DNA of 64,000 nt from Humulus lupulus (lineage: Eukaryota > Streptophyta > Magnoliopsida > Rosales > Cannabaceae): positions 219,878,652 to 219,942,651 of the forward strand of contig NC_084793.1 of NCBI RefSeq assembly GCF_963169125.1. Direction: 5' to 3'. A program made the translations under genes and the position numbers. Positions within the stretch are counted from its first letter, which is position 1. Each line of letters opens with the position of its first letter. The notes beneath the pieces are model-generated. The model made no database searches and was not told where the DNA came from. It saw only the letters and a program-made list of their open reading frames with translations. This document shows, in pieces, positions 45,928 to 57,039 of the stretch.

Positions 45928-47363
45928 AAAAAAATCAACATAATATACCTTATTTTCTATCCAACTACTAAAAGCATGATAATGTTCGTCTTGTAACCAT
46001 TTGGGGTTCCTTGAATTTGATGGACAATTTTTCTTGATCCGGTTAAAATATTCCCTTCAAAATTATATATGTTGTTAGTGAACTAATTGTGAAAGTTATC
46101 ACATATTTACATTGCATGTGCATTATATCTATGAAGATAAACTTACTCAATATAAGGCTGAATTTCATTAATAGTTTGCAATACTAGACAATGTGCTTCA
46201 TCTAGTTCATCCTGACTCACTGAGCATACAACACTACCCCGACGACTATGAATCTCAACATTATTAACTTCATTTACCTCAATCCTCTATACACCAGCCA
46301 TGTATTTGGAACAAAATTCAAATGCCTCTTCTACAATATAACATTCAACAATGCACCCTTCTAGGCGACTTCTATTTCTGACATACCCCTTAAGAATCTT
46401 CATATATTGCTCAAATGGATACATCCATCTTAAATAAATGGATCACAAAATCTCAATTCTCTAACCAAGTGAACTGTAAGATGAATCATTATATCAAAAA
46501 AGGAAGGTCGGAAGTATTTCTCCAGCTCACACAAGACCTCAGCAATTTCATCATGTAACTTGGCTAACTTAATAGGATCAATCACCTTACAACACAATGA
46601 CTTGAAAAACAAACATAACCTTACGAGTATCTCTCGAACTTTTTGAGGTAAGACAGATCGAATTGCTACTGGTAGAAAATGTTGCATTAGAATATGACAA
46701 TCATGAGATTTCATACCACTCAGAGTACAACTTTTCATGTCTACCAATGACCTTATATTTGATGAATAGAAATTTGGAACTTTTACATTAAATAGATAGG
46801 AACAAACTACCTTTCTTTCATCTTTAGTGAAGGTGTAAGCAGCATGAGGCAAGTATGTTCATCTCTTATCTATTTTCTGAGTTAATCCTACACGTATACC
46901 CATTGCAGCCAAGTCTTAATTATGTCCTTAGCTTTCCCAGGAATATTCGACAAAGTTCCAATCAAACTATCACATACATTTTTCTTTATGTGCATAACAT
47001 CTAAATTATGGTGTACAAGTAAGAATTGTCAATATTCAAGCTAAAAAAAAATAGATTTCTTTTTATAACAACTCTTGGGCTCTTCCACATCCTTAGCCCT
47101 CCAACGACCCTTCCTCTTTGTAGGTGTACGAACTTTAGGCTTACCTAACTTAAACATGATTTTAGATATCTTCTCAAGTACTTCACTCCCATTTAAAGGT
47201 TGAGGAGTTTCCTCAAACTCTTTTTCACCATTGAATTACTTTTTCCAAGTTTGATATTTATGGGTACTAATCAAGAACTTCCTATGGCCCATATAACATA
47301 CATTTCAGAAGTGTTTTAAGTATTCAAAACATGTTTTTTCTTCACAAACGGGACAAGCCTTTC
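45928..47363 (-). pseudogene. CACTA TNP2-like transposase, catalytic C part and DUF4218-like domain
   Basis: Minus strand. 47363-46862 reads ACPVCEEKTCFEYLKH, GHRKFLISTH, FNGEKEFEETPQPLNG, then VHHNLDVMHIKKNVCDSLIG, with the conserved LDVMH acid of TNP2-type transposases. 46852-46430 (140 aa) is the DUF4218-like region: MKSHDCHILMQHFLPVAIRS, KVIDPIKLAKLHDEI, YFRPSFFDIMIHLTVHLVRE. It continues to about 45950 (KWLQDEHYHAFSSW), where a GTATAT splice-donor-like sequence starts the intron hit by the 32903 solo LTR. It contains several stops. Confidence 0.88.
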
Positions 47364-49847
47364 TGTAACGCCCTGGATAAACAAGACTGTTACACTGTGT
47401 GTTTGAAATAGTGCAAGACTTGCTAATCAAGTCGTTTAGTTCGAACTGTGTTTCTAACGACACAAAAAGATTAGGTTAAAAAGGATTTTGGTTATAAACG
47501 GTTAAACTTTATTAAAACGGATGTTTGCTACATGGGATCCCAAATCATGGTTTAAATAACGTAAATACAAAATTCTTAATTACAAACAAATGACCAAGCC
47601 ACTCTAATGGCAAAATGTACGCTTTAGGTTCCCGCTCCTGTACAAATCCTCGACCGTGGTGGCCGAGCAGCTAACAATGTACACCTCGCTCCCAGAGCTC
47701 TCCAACCCATGGCCAGCTTGCCTTACCTGCACCATGTAGCACCCGTAAGCCGAAGCCCAGCAAGAAAACATAATTTCATAACATAACAGTATTAACAGTT
47801 AACAGTTCACAGAGCATAGTCCAATAACTATTTAGTTCTATCGAGCCATAAAATTCACACTAAGCAACACACTGATCAATAACCACTAGTTCAGCTCCAG
47901 ATACTCATTAAGTCACAGACAATAATCCACAATTAACACATATCAAGCAATTACTAGGGTTAATGCCCGCAGGCCGCACCCTCTGTTTAACTCACTGCCT
48001 TTGGCTCACTTAGGCCAACTCCAATGACATGCCCACTGACTCCGGCCAGTTTAACCGAGCTCAGTGATTAATAAGCTGTCCTTGGATACCAGTGTCTGAG
48101 CCGCGCCATATGCGCAAGTGTGGATTTCGGAACCCTTAGGCCGTTACCACATGTCCCCGTGGCATAATACCACCTTATGACATTCATACGATTATAGGGA
48201 ACTCTTAGTCCCAACATATTCACATGGTTTATTATGATCACATAACAACACATTCAAATATAAGGAACACTTAGTCCCATCCTATCCACATACACAAGTG
48301 CAGTTTTCTTACCTTGATGCCAAATGCTTTAATTAGAAAGGATGACCCCCGAGCACGATCCATTCCCGAGCCCTAGCTTATTACCTAGTCACAACCACGA
48401 TAATGGATTCCATTAGTATTCACATATAGGTTTTCGGGTACAAAACTAGCTTCCGGGAAAACAAATCCCACCAAGCACGGTGGTGAAATCGATCCTGGAC
48501 ACTTTAGGTATGATTCCCATGCTTTATAACTCCAAATGTTCAAGTATACATCTAAGGGCTGCGGCCCTTGAAGCCTAGCTGCGGCCCTGCACCAAAACAG
48601 AACCTAAGCCCTTCCTGGAAGAAGACACGCGACGTGGCCCTTGCCTTGGGCGTCGCGGCGCTTGCCCCTGGTCGAGCCTCCCTGGCTCATCTTCAAGCTA
48701 GGGTCGCAGCGCTCTAGAACAAAGTCGCGGCCCTTCCCTTCGAACCCAGAATTTCCCCCATTTCTAACATCCAAAACCTCATCCAAACCCATTATAAACA
48801 ATCCCATTAACACAACTCAATTATCCCAACACTCTAGCATGCTTCCAATCAGTAAAACCCAGCAGAAAATCTAGGTTAAAACCCCTCAACTCCTCATTTT
48901 AATTTATGAAACTCTCACACCCAAGAACTTCAAAACCAGTCAGAAAATCTCAGAAATTCAAACATTAAAACCTTAATTCCAAACTCACCTTTGCTGCAGA
49001 ATCAATCCCCTAAGTAAAACTGAGCTAACTCCCAAGCTCCAAACCTCAATTCAACCCTTAAATGTCAAAATCCACAATCACTTCAAAACCCAGTATAATC
49101 ACATAATTTAACTACCATAAACACACTTATAGCTTACCTTGGTGTTGATTCTATTCCTTAGATGATTCTTGAATTAAGCCCCAAAGATCCAGCCTCAATC
49201 TCTAGAAATTCCCAGCTTGTTTCCCTTTAAATTTCAGTGTTCCCTTGCCTTGTTTTTCCTTAAGAGAGAGAGAGAGAGAGAGAGAGTAGAGTATAGAGCT
49301 GAAAAGAGTCGGTTTATTTTCCTCTAAGGGTTTCCTTAAGTTTATCTTATCTGCTAAGTTAATTCCCAAGGCTCGGGGTGCCGGAACCGTCCCCGAGGCC
49401 AAAACAATAAAATTCCCCAATATTCCCGCCTAGACTTTCTAACCTCAAATATATCTCCATATATTTATTTTCATAACCCGATACCTATAATATCCCTGAC
49501 TTATCCAAAGTCAACTATTAAGCCCCGTTGTGACTTTTCCTGCTACTTGCTCCCTAGGATCGCCTCGTGCTGATAATTACAAATGCACACACCTACACAC
49601 GTATATATATATTCATCAATCTACCCACATAATAATGTGGTCTCAACAATTTATCACGCACATTCACATATATGTCCTAACGGGCCAGAATTACAATTAC
49701 GCCCTTACCATCCAAACAGGGCCCGCATTACTTATCCAATACCCATATTCATGCTTTCTTACCATTAATTCTCTTAACCTCCAATTATGCCCTCCCGACA
49801 CACTAATCAAGGCCCTGAAGCCTTAATAGTAATTTTGGGTCGTTACA
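47364..49847 (-). mobile_element. Solo LTR, 2484 bp (level 3)
   Basis: Starts TGTAACGCCCTGG and ends TGGGTCGTTACA, with perfect TSD CTTTC (47359-47363, 49848-49852). It is the reverse-oriented member of the 14461-16807 family: the complement of the TGCAGGTAAAG block is at about 47720-47745. It has an (AG)n microsatellite at 49264-49287 and GC-rich GGGCTGCGGCCC / GTCGCGGC words at 48550-48740. No internal domain. It interrupts the TNP2 gene just after the WTINDFPAYGN motif. Confidence 0.92.
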
Positions 49848-49852
49848 CTTTC

Positions 49853-51125
49853 ACACTAAACCCGGATGAATTTCCATAAGCAGGAAAGTCATTGATAGTC
49901 CACAACAATACAACTCTAAGATTACATTCTTCTTTCATGTACGCATCATAAACCTTAACCCCTTCATCACACAAATTTTTCAAATCATCGATAAGAGGTG
50001 ACAAATATACGTCGATGTCATTACCAGGTTGTTTAGGTCCCGATATCAACAAGGTCAACAAGGTAAACTTTCTCTTCATGCACACCATGGGAGTAGATTG
50101 TAAATGATAAGAATAACAGGCCAACAACTATACTTACTACTAAGAGAAGTGTGTGGATTAATCCCATCAGTCGACAGAACTAGACGAATATTACAAGATT
50201 CATTTCAATAACAAGGACACTTCAAATCAACCCTTTTCCAAGCTAGGGTGTCAGCTGGATGCCCTAATTTTCCATCATTTATTCTTTCATTAGCATGCCA
50301 CGATGAATTTTTAGCATGTTCAGCATTTCTAAACAACCAAATGAAACGAGGAATAGGAGGAAGGTACCACAAGACCTTGGCGGGTACTCCTTCCTTGACA
50401 TCCTCACCATTTATTTTCTTTTGCCAACGTGACTCACCACAAGTAGGACACATTTTTGCATCTGCAAAGCCATTCCGATATAATATGCAATCATAAGGAC
50501 ATGCATAGCTTTTTTCATATTGCATGGCTAATGAGCATAAAGTTTTCATTGATTCATAAAATGAAGTTAACATTTCATTACACTCCGAGAAAAAATCATT
50601 CAAAAAACAAGTAGTAAATCAGTCATCATTTTATCACTCTAACCATGTTTTGCTTTCAAATTGTACAACCTAAGAAGCGCGGATAACTTTGTAATTCTTT
50701 ACAACCAGGGTAAATCGGTTTCTCAACAGCACTAAGTAGTGTCTCAAACTTATATGGGTCTACTCTGTATCCATAATGTGCGTCATCAATCATATCATAT
50801 AATGTATCCCAGTTCTCCTCTACTATATTCCTCCTCACTTCATTGGGTCTACTTGGCGAAGTTGGAGCGACATGAATTTTCTACCCATGCATATACCAAA
50901 CCGTATAACGTTTGCCAATTCCATTGAAAAATAAGTGTTGTTTGATCTTACTAAGATCTATTTTCCTTACATTTCCACACTTAACACATGGGCAAGAAAT
51001 AAATTAGGTCTTTCACATTTTCTGAACAAAATCTTAAGAATAAATCAACCTTGTTTTTATATTCCATGGATAACCTATTCGCTGACATCCATTTTCTATC
51101 CAAATCTTCTCCTATGTCTATGAAA
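49853..51125 (-). pseudogene. CACTA TNP2-like transposase, N-terminal half
   Basis: Minus strand, in order. 51100-50870: DRKWMSANRLSMEY and CGNVRKIDLSKIKQHLFFNG, the transposase-associated zinc domain. 50838-50656: ENWDTLYDMIDDA...YPGCK. 50603-50205: YACPYDCILYRNGF, MCPTCGESRWQKK, KVLWYLPPIPRF, then GHPADTLAWK. 50190-50120: RLVLSTDGINPH with the conserved D-G-x-N-P catalytic region. 50127-49853: LLISGPKQPGNDIDVYLSPL and LLWTINDFPAYGN. All are hallmarks of the Transposase_21/TNP2 family that cuts CACTA ends. Frameshifts lie near 50640, 50200 and 50110. Confidence 0.9.
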
Positions 51126-52589
51126 AATTAAACAATAAAAACTAAATAAGCATACGACCGAGCATATGAAAAATTGGGCAGCATTTATTCTATATTAGTA
51201 ACCTAGTCATCTGTCAATCTAATCAAACCCAATCAAATAAGCACAACACAATTCAAATATAATAACAAAATACATAATTCTAGACAAAATCAGGCAACAT
51301 TTCCCCTATAATAGTGATCTAACCATATGTTAACAACAAGTCAAACAATTTAAACAACACACAATAAGTTTATTCCTTATAGCTCCGCAGCACACAAACA
51401 AATTTTCCAGAACCTACTTCATTAAAACACACAGTTGTCAACCTTCTCTTATCACGGCAACACGCAATTTTAATCTCAGAACCTACTTCACTATGGATGA
51501 ATATTTAAGATATTCAAACTCCTCTAACAAAAATTTAATAATACTAAAACAAGAAATAAGATAATGTACGTACCTCTTGCAATTAATAGTCCTAGCTAAC
51601 AAATTTACTTTACTTTGCAATGCACTTTGCTATTAAATTCACAACCTAAAAAATTGAATTAATTAATAAATAAAAGATTATTAAACAAATATCACTAAAT
51701 AATTGATTAACAATAATTTATTCTTGCAATTTTAGAAACTTAAAAACTTCAAATGTGTGCTTGAAATAGAAATTTTGAGGCAAAAATCTCTCTAGTTAAA
51801 ACTACAACCTACAAAATTAAATTAATTAATAAATAAAAGATTACTAAATAAATAAATAAAACATAATATATATATAATCAACCTACTTCAATGTTAATAA
51901 ATATATATACAAATATATATAATTTTTGAATTAAATAATAATATAAATAAAAAAATCATAAACATATATACTTGAATTACTTATATCTATACATGCAATT
52001 TAGTATGTAAATTAAAATTAAATTATTTTCCTTATTTTAGACATATATATATATATAATTAATCAACCTAAAAAATTAATTAAACAACTCTACACTTTCG
52101 AATTAAATAGTAAAAGAAAATAAAAAATAGTAAATAATTTGGTACAAACTATTAAAATCCCAATTCTGTATCTCAAATCTTCATTAAAATTAGTTTTCAA
52201 TCTTTAAACAAATATTTCTCATAAACCCACAAATCATACAAAAAAAAATGCACAAAAATGATTATTTCGATCATTCTAACTATAATGCATTGTTTTAATA
52301 ATGAAATCATACATCAAATCTGCTTGAAATCAAGCCAAGATTACCCAAAACTGCAACATACAAATACCCTAAAATCTCAATATTAACCCACTATAATTAA
52401 AGAAAATAAACCAAAAACCATTATCCTAACTATTATACATTAATTAAATCTTAAAAACATACCTGAAATTAATCTTTCGAGGTGAAAATCGGCCAAAATC
52501 GGAAGTTAAGATCCCCCAAAATCGCCAGAAATCGCAAGTCTCCACCTCTAGTTCGTGTGGCTCGGGGAAGAAGGTGTAATAGGGATTTA
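51126..52589 (-). other. CACTA 5' non-coding region
   Basis: Extremely AT-rich upstream region of the TNP2 gene (TATATATAAT runs at 51865-51920 and 52040). No ORF with recognisable content. Probably promoter, 5' UTR and first intron of the transposase gene (inference from position). Confidence 0.5.
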
Positions 52590-52770
52590 TACAGGGGAGA
52601 CCTCTAACATCTCCCCTGGGAAGACGTGCAGACTTCCAACGTCTCCCCTGAGAAGACGTGCACACTTCCAACATCGCCCCTGGGAACATGCAGACTTCCA
52701 ATGTCTCCCCTGGTAAGATGTCCGATGTGACACGTCTTCCCAGGGGAGACGTTAGAGGCCTTCCAATGTC
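52590..52770. repeat. CACTA right subterminal repeat cluster
   Basis: At least seven copies of (G)GGGAGAC / GTCTCCCC(T) with spacers ACGTGCAGACTTCCAA, matching the module type of the left cluster (4968-5400). Confidence 0.87.
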
Positions 52771-52958
52771 AGATAATTATATATCAATTAATTCTTTTAT
52801 TTCAATTTTTTAATTTACTCTAAATAACGTCTCCCACTACTTTTAATAACTTACCCACTTAGTCATAAACAAGAACTTTTAATGACTTACACCCTTAGAC
52901 TTAAAATATCCCTGAATACTTTTAATGTCTTACACCATTAGTGTAAGTCATTATAGAG

Positions 52959-52987
52959 AGTCATTAAAAGTTAAAATTATTGTAGTG
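52959..52987 (-). repeat. CACTA right terminal inverted repeat
   Basis: The complement reads CACTACAATAATTTTAACTT, followed by TSD CAT at 52988-52990. The adjacent 52830-52960 holds extra copies of CTTTTAATGACTTACACC and its complement. Confidence 0.93.
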
Positions 52988-53460
52988 CATCATCCTTGCA
53001 TGCCTTTACATTGAACATTAGAATCAAATAACCCATAGCAACCCAAAATATAGGGCAAACCCTAGGTGTCTATCATCAAGATCACCATGTCCCAAAACTT
53101 TAAGATCAAGACAGTCCAATAACAAGAGATTGACATAACACCATACATCATATATCATATTTTTAGGTATTCTAACAAAATCAATCAATACATAGCAAAA
53201 TTTATATAGGAACAAAAACATCAACAATCCATTAAATATAATCACAAAACCAAAAACAAAGCTAGTGATCAACTACCTCCATTGATAGAGTTCAAAACTC
53301 AATTCATCCACCACCCTTGATCACTCCCCCTAGGGCTTTTTGAACACCACAAGAACAAGAGAAGGGAAATCAATCACTAGAAAATAAGGAGAGGATCTAA
53401 ACTAAAAAAAAAAAAAAAAATCAAACAAACCAAGCATAGCCATACCTATAGAGATTCGAA

Positions 53461-53560
53461 CCCCTCTCTTTCTTCTCCTCCTTCTTCTCTTTCTTCTTTC
53501 TTTCTTTCTTTCTTCCTTTCCCTCTACCTCACGCACTCTCTCTCTCTCTCTTTCTCCTCT
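53461..53560. repeat. Pyrimidine-rich microsatellite
   Basis: (CTTT)n and (TC)n tracts in the promoter side of the 3.57-kb LTR; a 17-bp poly-A lies at 53404-53420. Confidence 0.85.
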
Positions 53561-54214
53561 AGCCGACGGTTCCCAAGAGCCAAAATGACTCTTGCCTTTC
53601 TTTCTTTCTTCCCTTTTTTATCTAACCCTAGATAAAATAACTAGCCTAATGGGAATGGGTAAGTTTCCCAATCAAGTCTTTTTTTTCCTAATTGTTTTTA
53701 TTTGATTGTCTTCAATAAAGGAAAATAATCAATAAAATAAAAAGAGACAACCTCCTTTTCCCATTTGAATTATTTTCATCAATTTGATTTATTTAATTTC
53801 CAAATGAAATAGGAAAAGAAATCACCTCTTTCCCACTATGCTTCACACGCCCCACTCCTCACTTTCACTTCCTTTTAATTTTCTTTTTAATTCTTATAAT
53901 TAAATAAATACATAAAATAAAAGGAAATAATGTGTAGGAAAAACTATTGCATGCTCACCATGCAACTATACACATCCACACACCCAATTGCTCATGTGCA
54001 TCACTACTTACCATGCACCTTGGTGCATTCAACCAAAACTCAACTTACTTACAAATTAAATTAGTAAATAGATAAAACAACTAACAATTAAATTCACATA
54101 ATTCCTACCAAACAATTCAAACAATAAAAACAATTTCTAACTCTTAACAATTATTAATAAAACAAAGCACAAAATTAATTAATCTAAAAAAACAATTTGG
54201 TGCGCTACACTTGG

Positions 54215-54581
54215 GAACCCCGCAACAAAATGGTGTTGCTAAGCATCAGAATTGCATATTGCTAGAGATGGTCCGCTCAATGATTAGTTATTCAACACTT
54301 CTTACTTCTTTTTGGGGATATGCAATTTAAACTGCTAATAATATTTTAAATTTCATACCTTCTAAAGCCACCCCAAGTACACCCTTAGAATTATGAAATG
54401 GTTCGCAAACCTAGTTTGCGCCACTACAGAATCTGGGGGTGTTCTGCTCATGTTCTAAGGAATAAGGAAGGAAAGCTAGAATTACAAACTGAAGTTTGCA
54501 TGTTTGTTGACCATCCTAAAAGAACATGTGGCGGTCTGTTCTATAGTCTTAAAGACAATAAAGTGTTTGTGTCAACAAACG
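54215..54581 (+). pseudogene. Copia integrase fragment, right part (level 0)
   Basis: Continues the 2461-2587 fragment: GTPQQNGVA, LEMVRSMISYSTL, then after stops LRHYRIWGCSAHVLRNKEGK and GGLFYSLKDNKVF. Close to the copia array protein at 40437-40800. It ends at 54581, where a TGTAATACCC terminus begins. Confidence 0.88.
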
Positions 54582-56165
54582 TGTAATACCCAATAGATAT
54601 TATCTACATTGTAATTTTTTTTATTTATTTATTGCATAATTGTAATAATACTTGTTGTATGGTATTTTTCTAATTATATAGATGCTTGAGTTATTATTTT
54701 ATTTTGGTTGTTGGGCCAAAAATAATAGAGGGGAATATTGAAGAATATTATTTCATTTTGGACATAAAAGATTTGTGGGAAAATCATTCTTGAAATATTT
54801 TTGAATAGTTTATCTTTAAGAGACATGACTAAAGGATTTATGGAATTAATCCTTGGAATAAAAGAAAATAAAGAATGAAGATTTATGTATTTTGACACGA
54901 TTTATATAAAACGAAGAATGACTTAATGGATTTTCTATATTATTCCAAGGGCCTATTTTATGGGAGATTTGATTTAAATAATTATGGCTTTATTTTTTAA
55001 TAAAATAAAGGGAAATGAAGAGCTATGGGCGTGTGAGTGAGGAGTAATTTCTATTTAATGAAAATATTTTATTTTTAGCAAGTTGAGTTATCGAAATAAA
55101 GTGGTGAGTGTAGTTTGAGTTAATTTAGGAAAATGTAGTTTATTGGGAAGACATTCTCTAGAATATTCCAAAGATTTGAATTGGACAAATTGCAAGATAA
55201 TTATGAAATAATTAGGTAAGAGTGGGAGAGGTGGCGTGTAGATGGTGAAGGAAGGGAAGAGAGAAAAACTTTCCTTTTTAGGAAAGCTAATTGGTAAACC
55301 AATTATGAGGAATTAAGAAAGATTCCCTTTCCTTGTCTTACACCCCATACCTATATAAAGAAGTAAGCAAGCCTTTCCTTGTCTTACACCCCACACTTAT
55401 ATAAAGAAGTAAGCAAGAGCTTGGGGCCTCTAGGGCTCATGACATAGAAAGAGAAGAAGAGAAAGAGAGGAGGCTAAACAAAGAAGAAGAAGAAGAAGTT
55501 AGGATTGAAGAGGTAAGTAATGGATTTTCTTTCTTCTTTTAGTTAGTTCTCTAGTGTACATAATTAATATGGAGGTTGGCTATGGATGATTAGGCTTTTG
55601 GATACAAACAAACAAAGGAGAAGAGCATAGAAGGTTCAACCACTCTTAGAAGGGGTAAGTGCGCTAAATTTTGATGGTTTGGTTTTTCCTCATCTAGTGT
55701 ATTACTAAGTTAGAATGTTGTGATATTGGTATAAGGGTTTGAAGCGCAAGAAATAGGAAAAAGGCAGCAGAGATTCGGCCACCACAAGCAAGGTAAGCTT
55801 TTCCTTTTGGTGATTTTCTTTATGTTAGTTTTTGACATTGTACAATATCCATGCTAGGATAATAATTCATGACAGAATAAAAAGATGAAGTTTGGGATTT
55901 TATAGAGGGGTTTCAGCCTATAGTCATATTGTGCCACATGTGTATGCATGGCCCATGCAATGATAACTTGAAGGTCAAGTAATAAGATAGTAGAGCTAGA
56001 ATTACCTAAGCCTAGGGTTTATGCAAGTTTGTATTTTCCTATGTTTATGAGTAATTTAAATTAAAGTAAAGTTTATTACTTTGATTTTATGAATTATTGT
56101 GAAACCTTTCCGCTATGTACTTGCAAGGACTCAAGGTAAGGAAGTTAGCTAGATGTTCATGAACA
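54582..56165 (+). mobile_element. Truncated long LTR
   Basis: It opens TGTAATACCCAATAG immediately after integrase sequence, as an LTR start would. Its block at 56117-56155 (GGACTCAAGGTAAGGAAGTTAG) matches the complement of about 3480-3515 in the 3.57-kb LTR, so it is a related LTR in plus orientation. It ends without a TACA terminus near 56165-56235, where a different copia element begins. No TSD partner for AAACG was found. Confidence 0.65.
55326..55417 (+). promoter_or_regulatory. Duplicated 46-bp TATA-box core promoter
   Basis: Two head-to-tail units (55326-55371, 55372-55417) differ at two positions. Each has CTTGTCTTACACCCC upstream of TATATAAAG (55352-55360 and 55398-55406). A purine-rich leader follows. 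Confidence 0.8.
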
Positions 56166-56210
56166 TGTGACATGTATGTTTATGATAATGTTTGCAGGGA
56201 CAAGTATTGG

Positions 56211-57015
56211 GTAGATGAGTTCTTTTGACCAATAAGTTGTATGTTACTAATATGAGTAGGAATCTTGTGAGTAGACACTTGTTGAGCAAACTGGGCATCA
56301 AAGTGGTGTTTGAGTCCGGCAAACTAATTTTATCCAAGAAGAATTAATTTGTGGGAAAAGGGTATGTGTGTGATGAAATGATGAAACTGTGTACCAAAGA
56401 CTCATGTTTTGATAATAATGCAAGCACATCTTTCTCTTATATCCTTGGCTTTGATGAAATGATGAAACTGTGTACCAAAGACTCATGTTTTGATAATAAT
56501 GCAAGCACATCTTTCTCTTATATCCTTGGCTTTGATTCTATTACTTTGTGGCACAATAGATTTGCTCATATACGATATAGTACAATTAAAAGAGTGACCA
56601 ATGTGGTTTAATTGTATGCAATGATGTTGAGCATGATTAATATGAATTATGTATTTAAATCTAAGATTATAAAGAAACCTTATCCAAGTGTTGAAATAGA
56701 ACATATTTTGTAAGATTTGATACATTGTGATTTATGTGAATTGAATGGAATAGTTCTAAATGTGGATATAGGTATTTTATTACCGTTATTGATGATTGTT
56801 CTCGATTCACATATGTGCAGTTGCTTAAGAATAATTATGAGGTCTTTAGCATGTTTAAAATCTATAAAGCCGAAGTTGAAAATCAATTGGAAAAGAAAAT
56901 TAAAGTGATTAGAAGTTATAGGGGCAGTGAATACTTTTCAATTAAATTTAATGTGTTTTGTGAGATGCATGGTATAGCGGAAAAAAAGAATAGAACATAT
57001 GTTGAAATGATATGA
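56211..57015 (+). pseudogene. Copia 2 gag-pre-integrase and integrase N part
   Basis: Begins with LYVTNMSRNLVSRHLLSKLG and GIKVVFESGKLILSKKN, the copia strand before the integrase zinc domain. A 27-residue segment is duplicated in frame (56371-56532). ITLWHNRFAHIRYS has the zinc-binding His pair; the later Cys pair is degraded. After frame shifts, 56815-57015 reads VFSMFKIYKAEVENQLEKK, IRSYRGSEYFS and CEMHGIAEKKNRTYVEM, the integrase core around the third acidic residue. At least four disruptions. Confidence 0.85.
56371..56532 (+). repeat. Perfect 81-bp in-frame tandem duplication
   Basis: Copies 56371-56451 and 56452-56532 are identical, each beginning TGATGAAATGATGAAACTGT. 81 bp is 27 codons, so the frame is kept. 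Confidence 0.95.
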
Positions 57016-57039
57016 TATTACATGCAAATTTGAGTTTTG

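Larger units (their letters stand above)
4942..52987 (-). mobile_element. CACTA (En/Spm-type) DNA transposon, about 8.7 kb net (level 2)
   Basis: The termini read CACTACAA inward from 4942 and, on the complement, CACTACAA from 52987. The 29-bp terminal inverted repeats match at about 21 positions. A 3-bp TSD, CAT, flanks it (4939-4941 and 52988-52990), as is usual for this superfamily. Subterminal iterons carrying GGGGAGAC/GTCTCCCC lie at both ends. Coding remnants all read on the minus strand: TNP2-like transposase from about 51.1 kb to 32.16 kb, then a second gene (Transposase_24-like, proline repeat, Ulp1-like) from 32089 to about 5885. Five solo LTRs interrupt it. Gene remnants stay collinear across the insertions, but in-frame stops show it is non-autonomous now. 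Confidence 0.93.
2588..54209 (-). mobile_element. Solo LTR, 3.57 kb net, interrupted by the CACTA element (level 1)
   Basis: It starts TGTAAAGCGCCC at 2588 and ends GGTGCGCTACA at 54209, flanked by a perfect 5-bp TSD CTTGG (2583-2587 and 54210-54214). Subtracting the nested CACTA and its 3-bp TSD leaves about 3.57 kb with no PBS, polypurine tract or coding domain, hence a solo LTR left by LTR-LTR recombination. The outer parts are 2588-4941 and 52991-54209. The promoter-like CT-rich region lies near 53460-53560, so its transcription sense is the minus strand. The block at 3420-3510 is the complement of a block at 56117-56155, linking it to the truncated LTR at 54582. Confidence 0.85.

Noticed and set aside
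49264..49287. (AG)n tract as a regulatory GAGA element
   Set aside because: A simple microsatellite in a solo LTR next to the putative leader; nothing else supports a regulatory role.
52444..52701. 85-aa minus-strand ORF near the CACTA right end
   Set aside because: Most of it is translated subterminal iterons and untranslated region; no transposase similarity and position before the TNP2 start.
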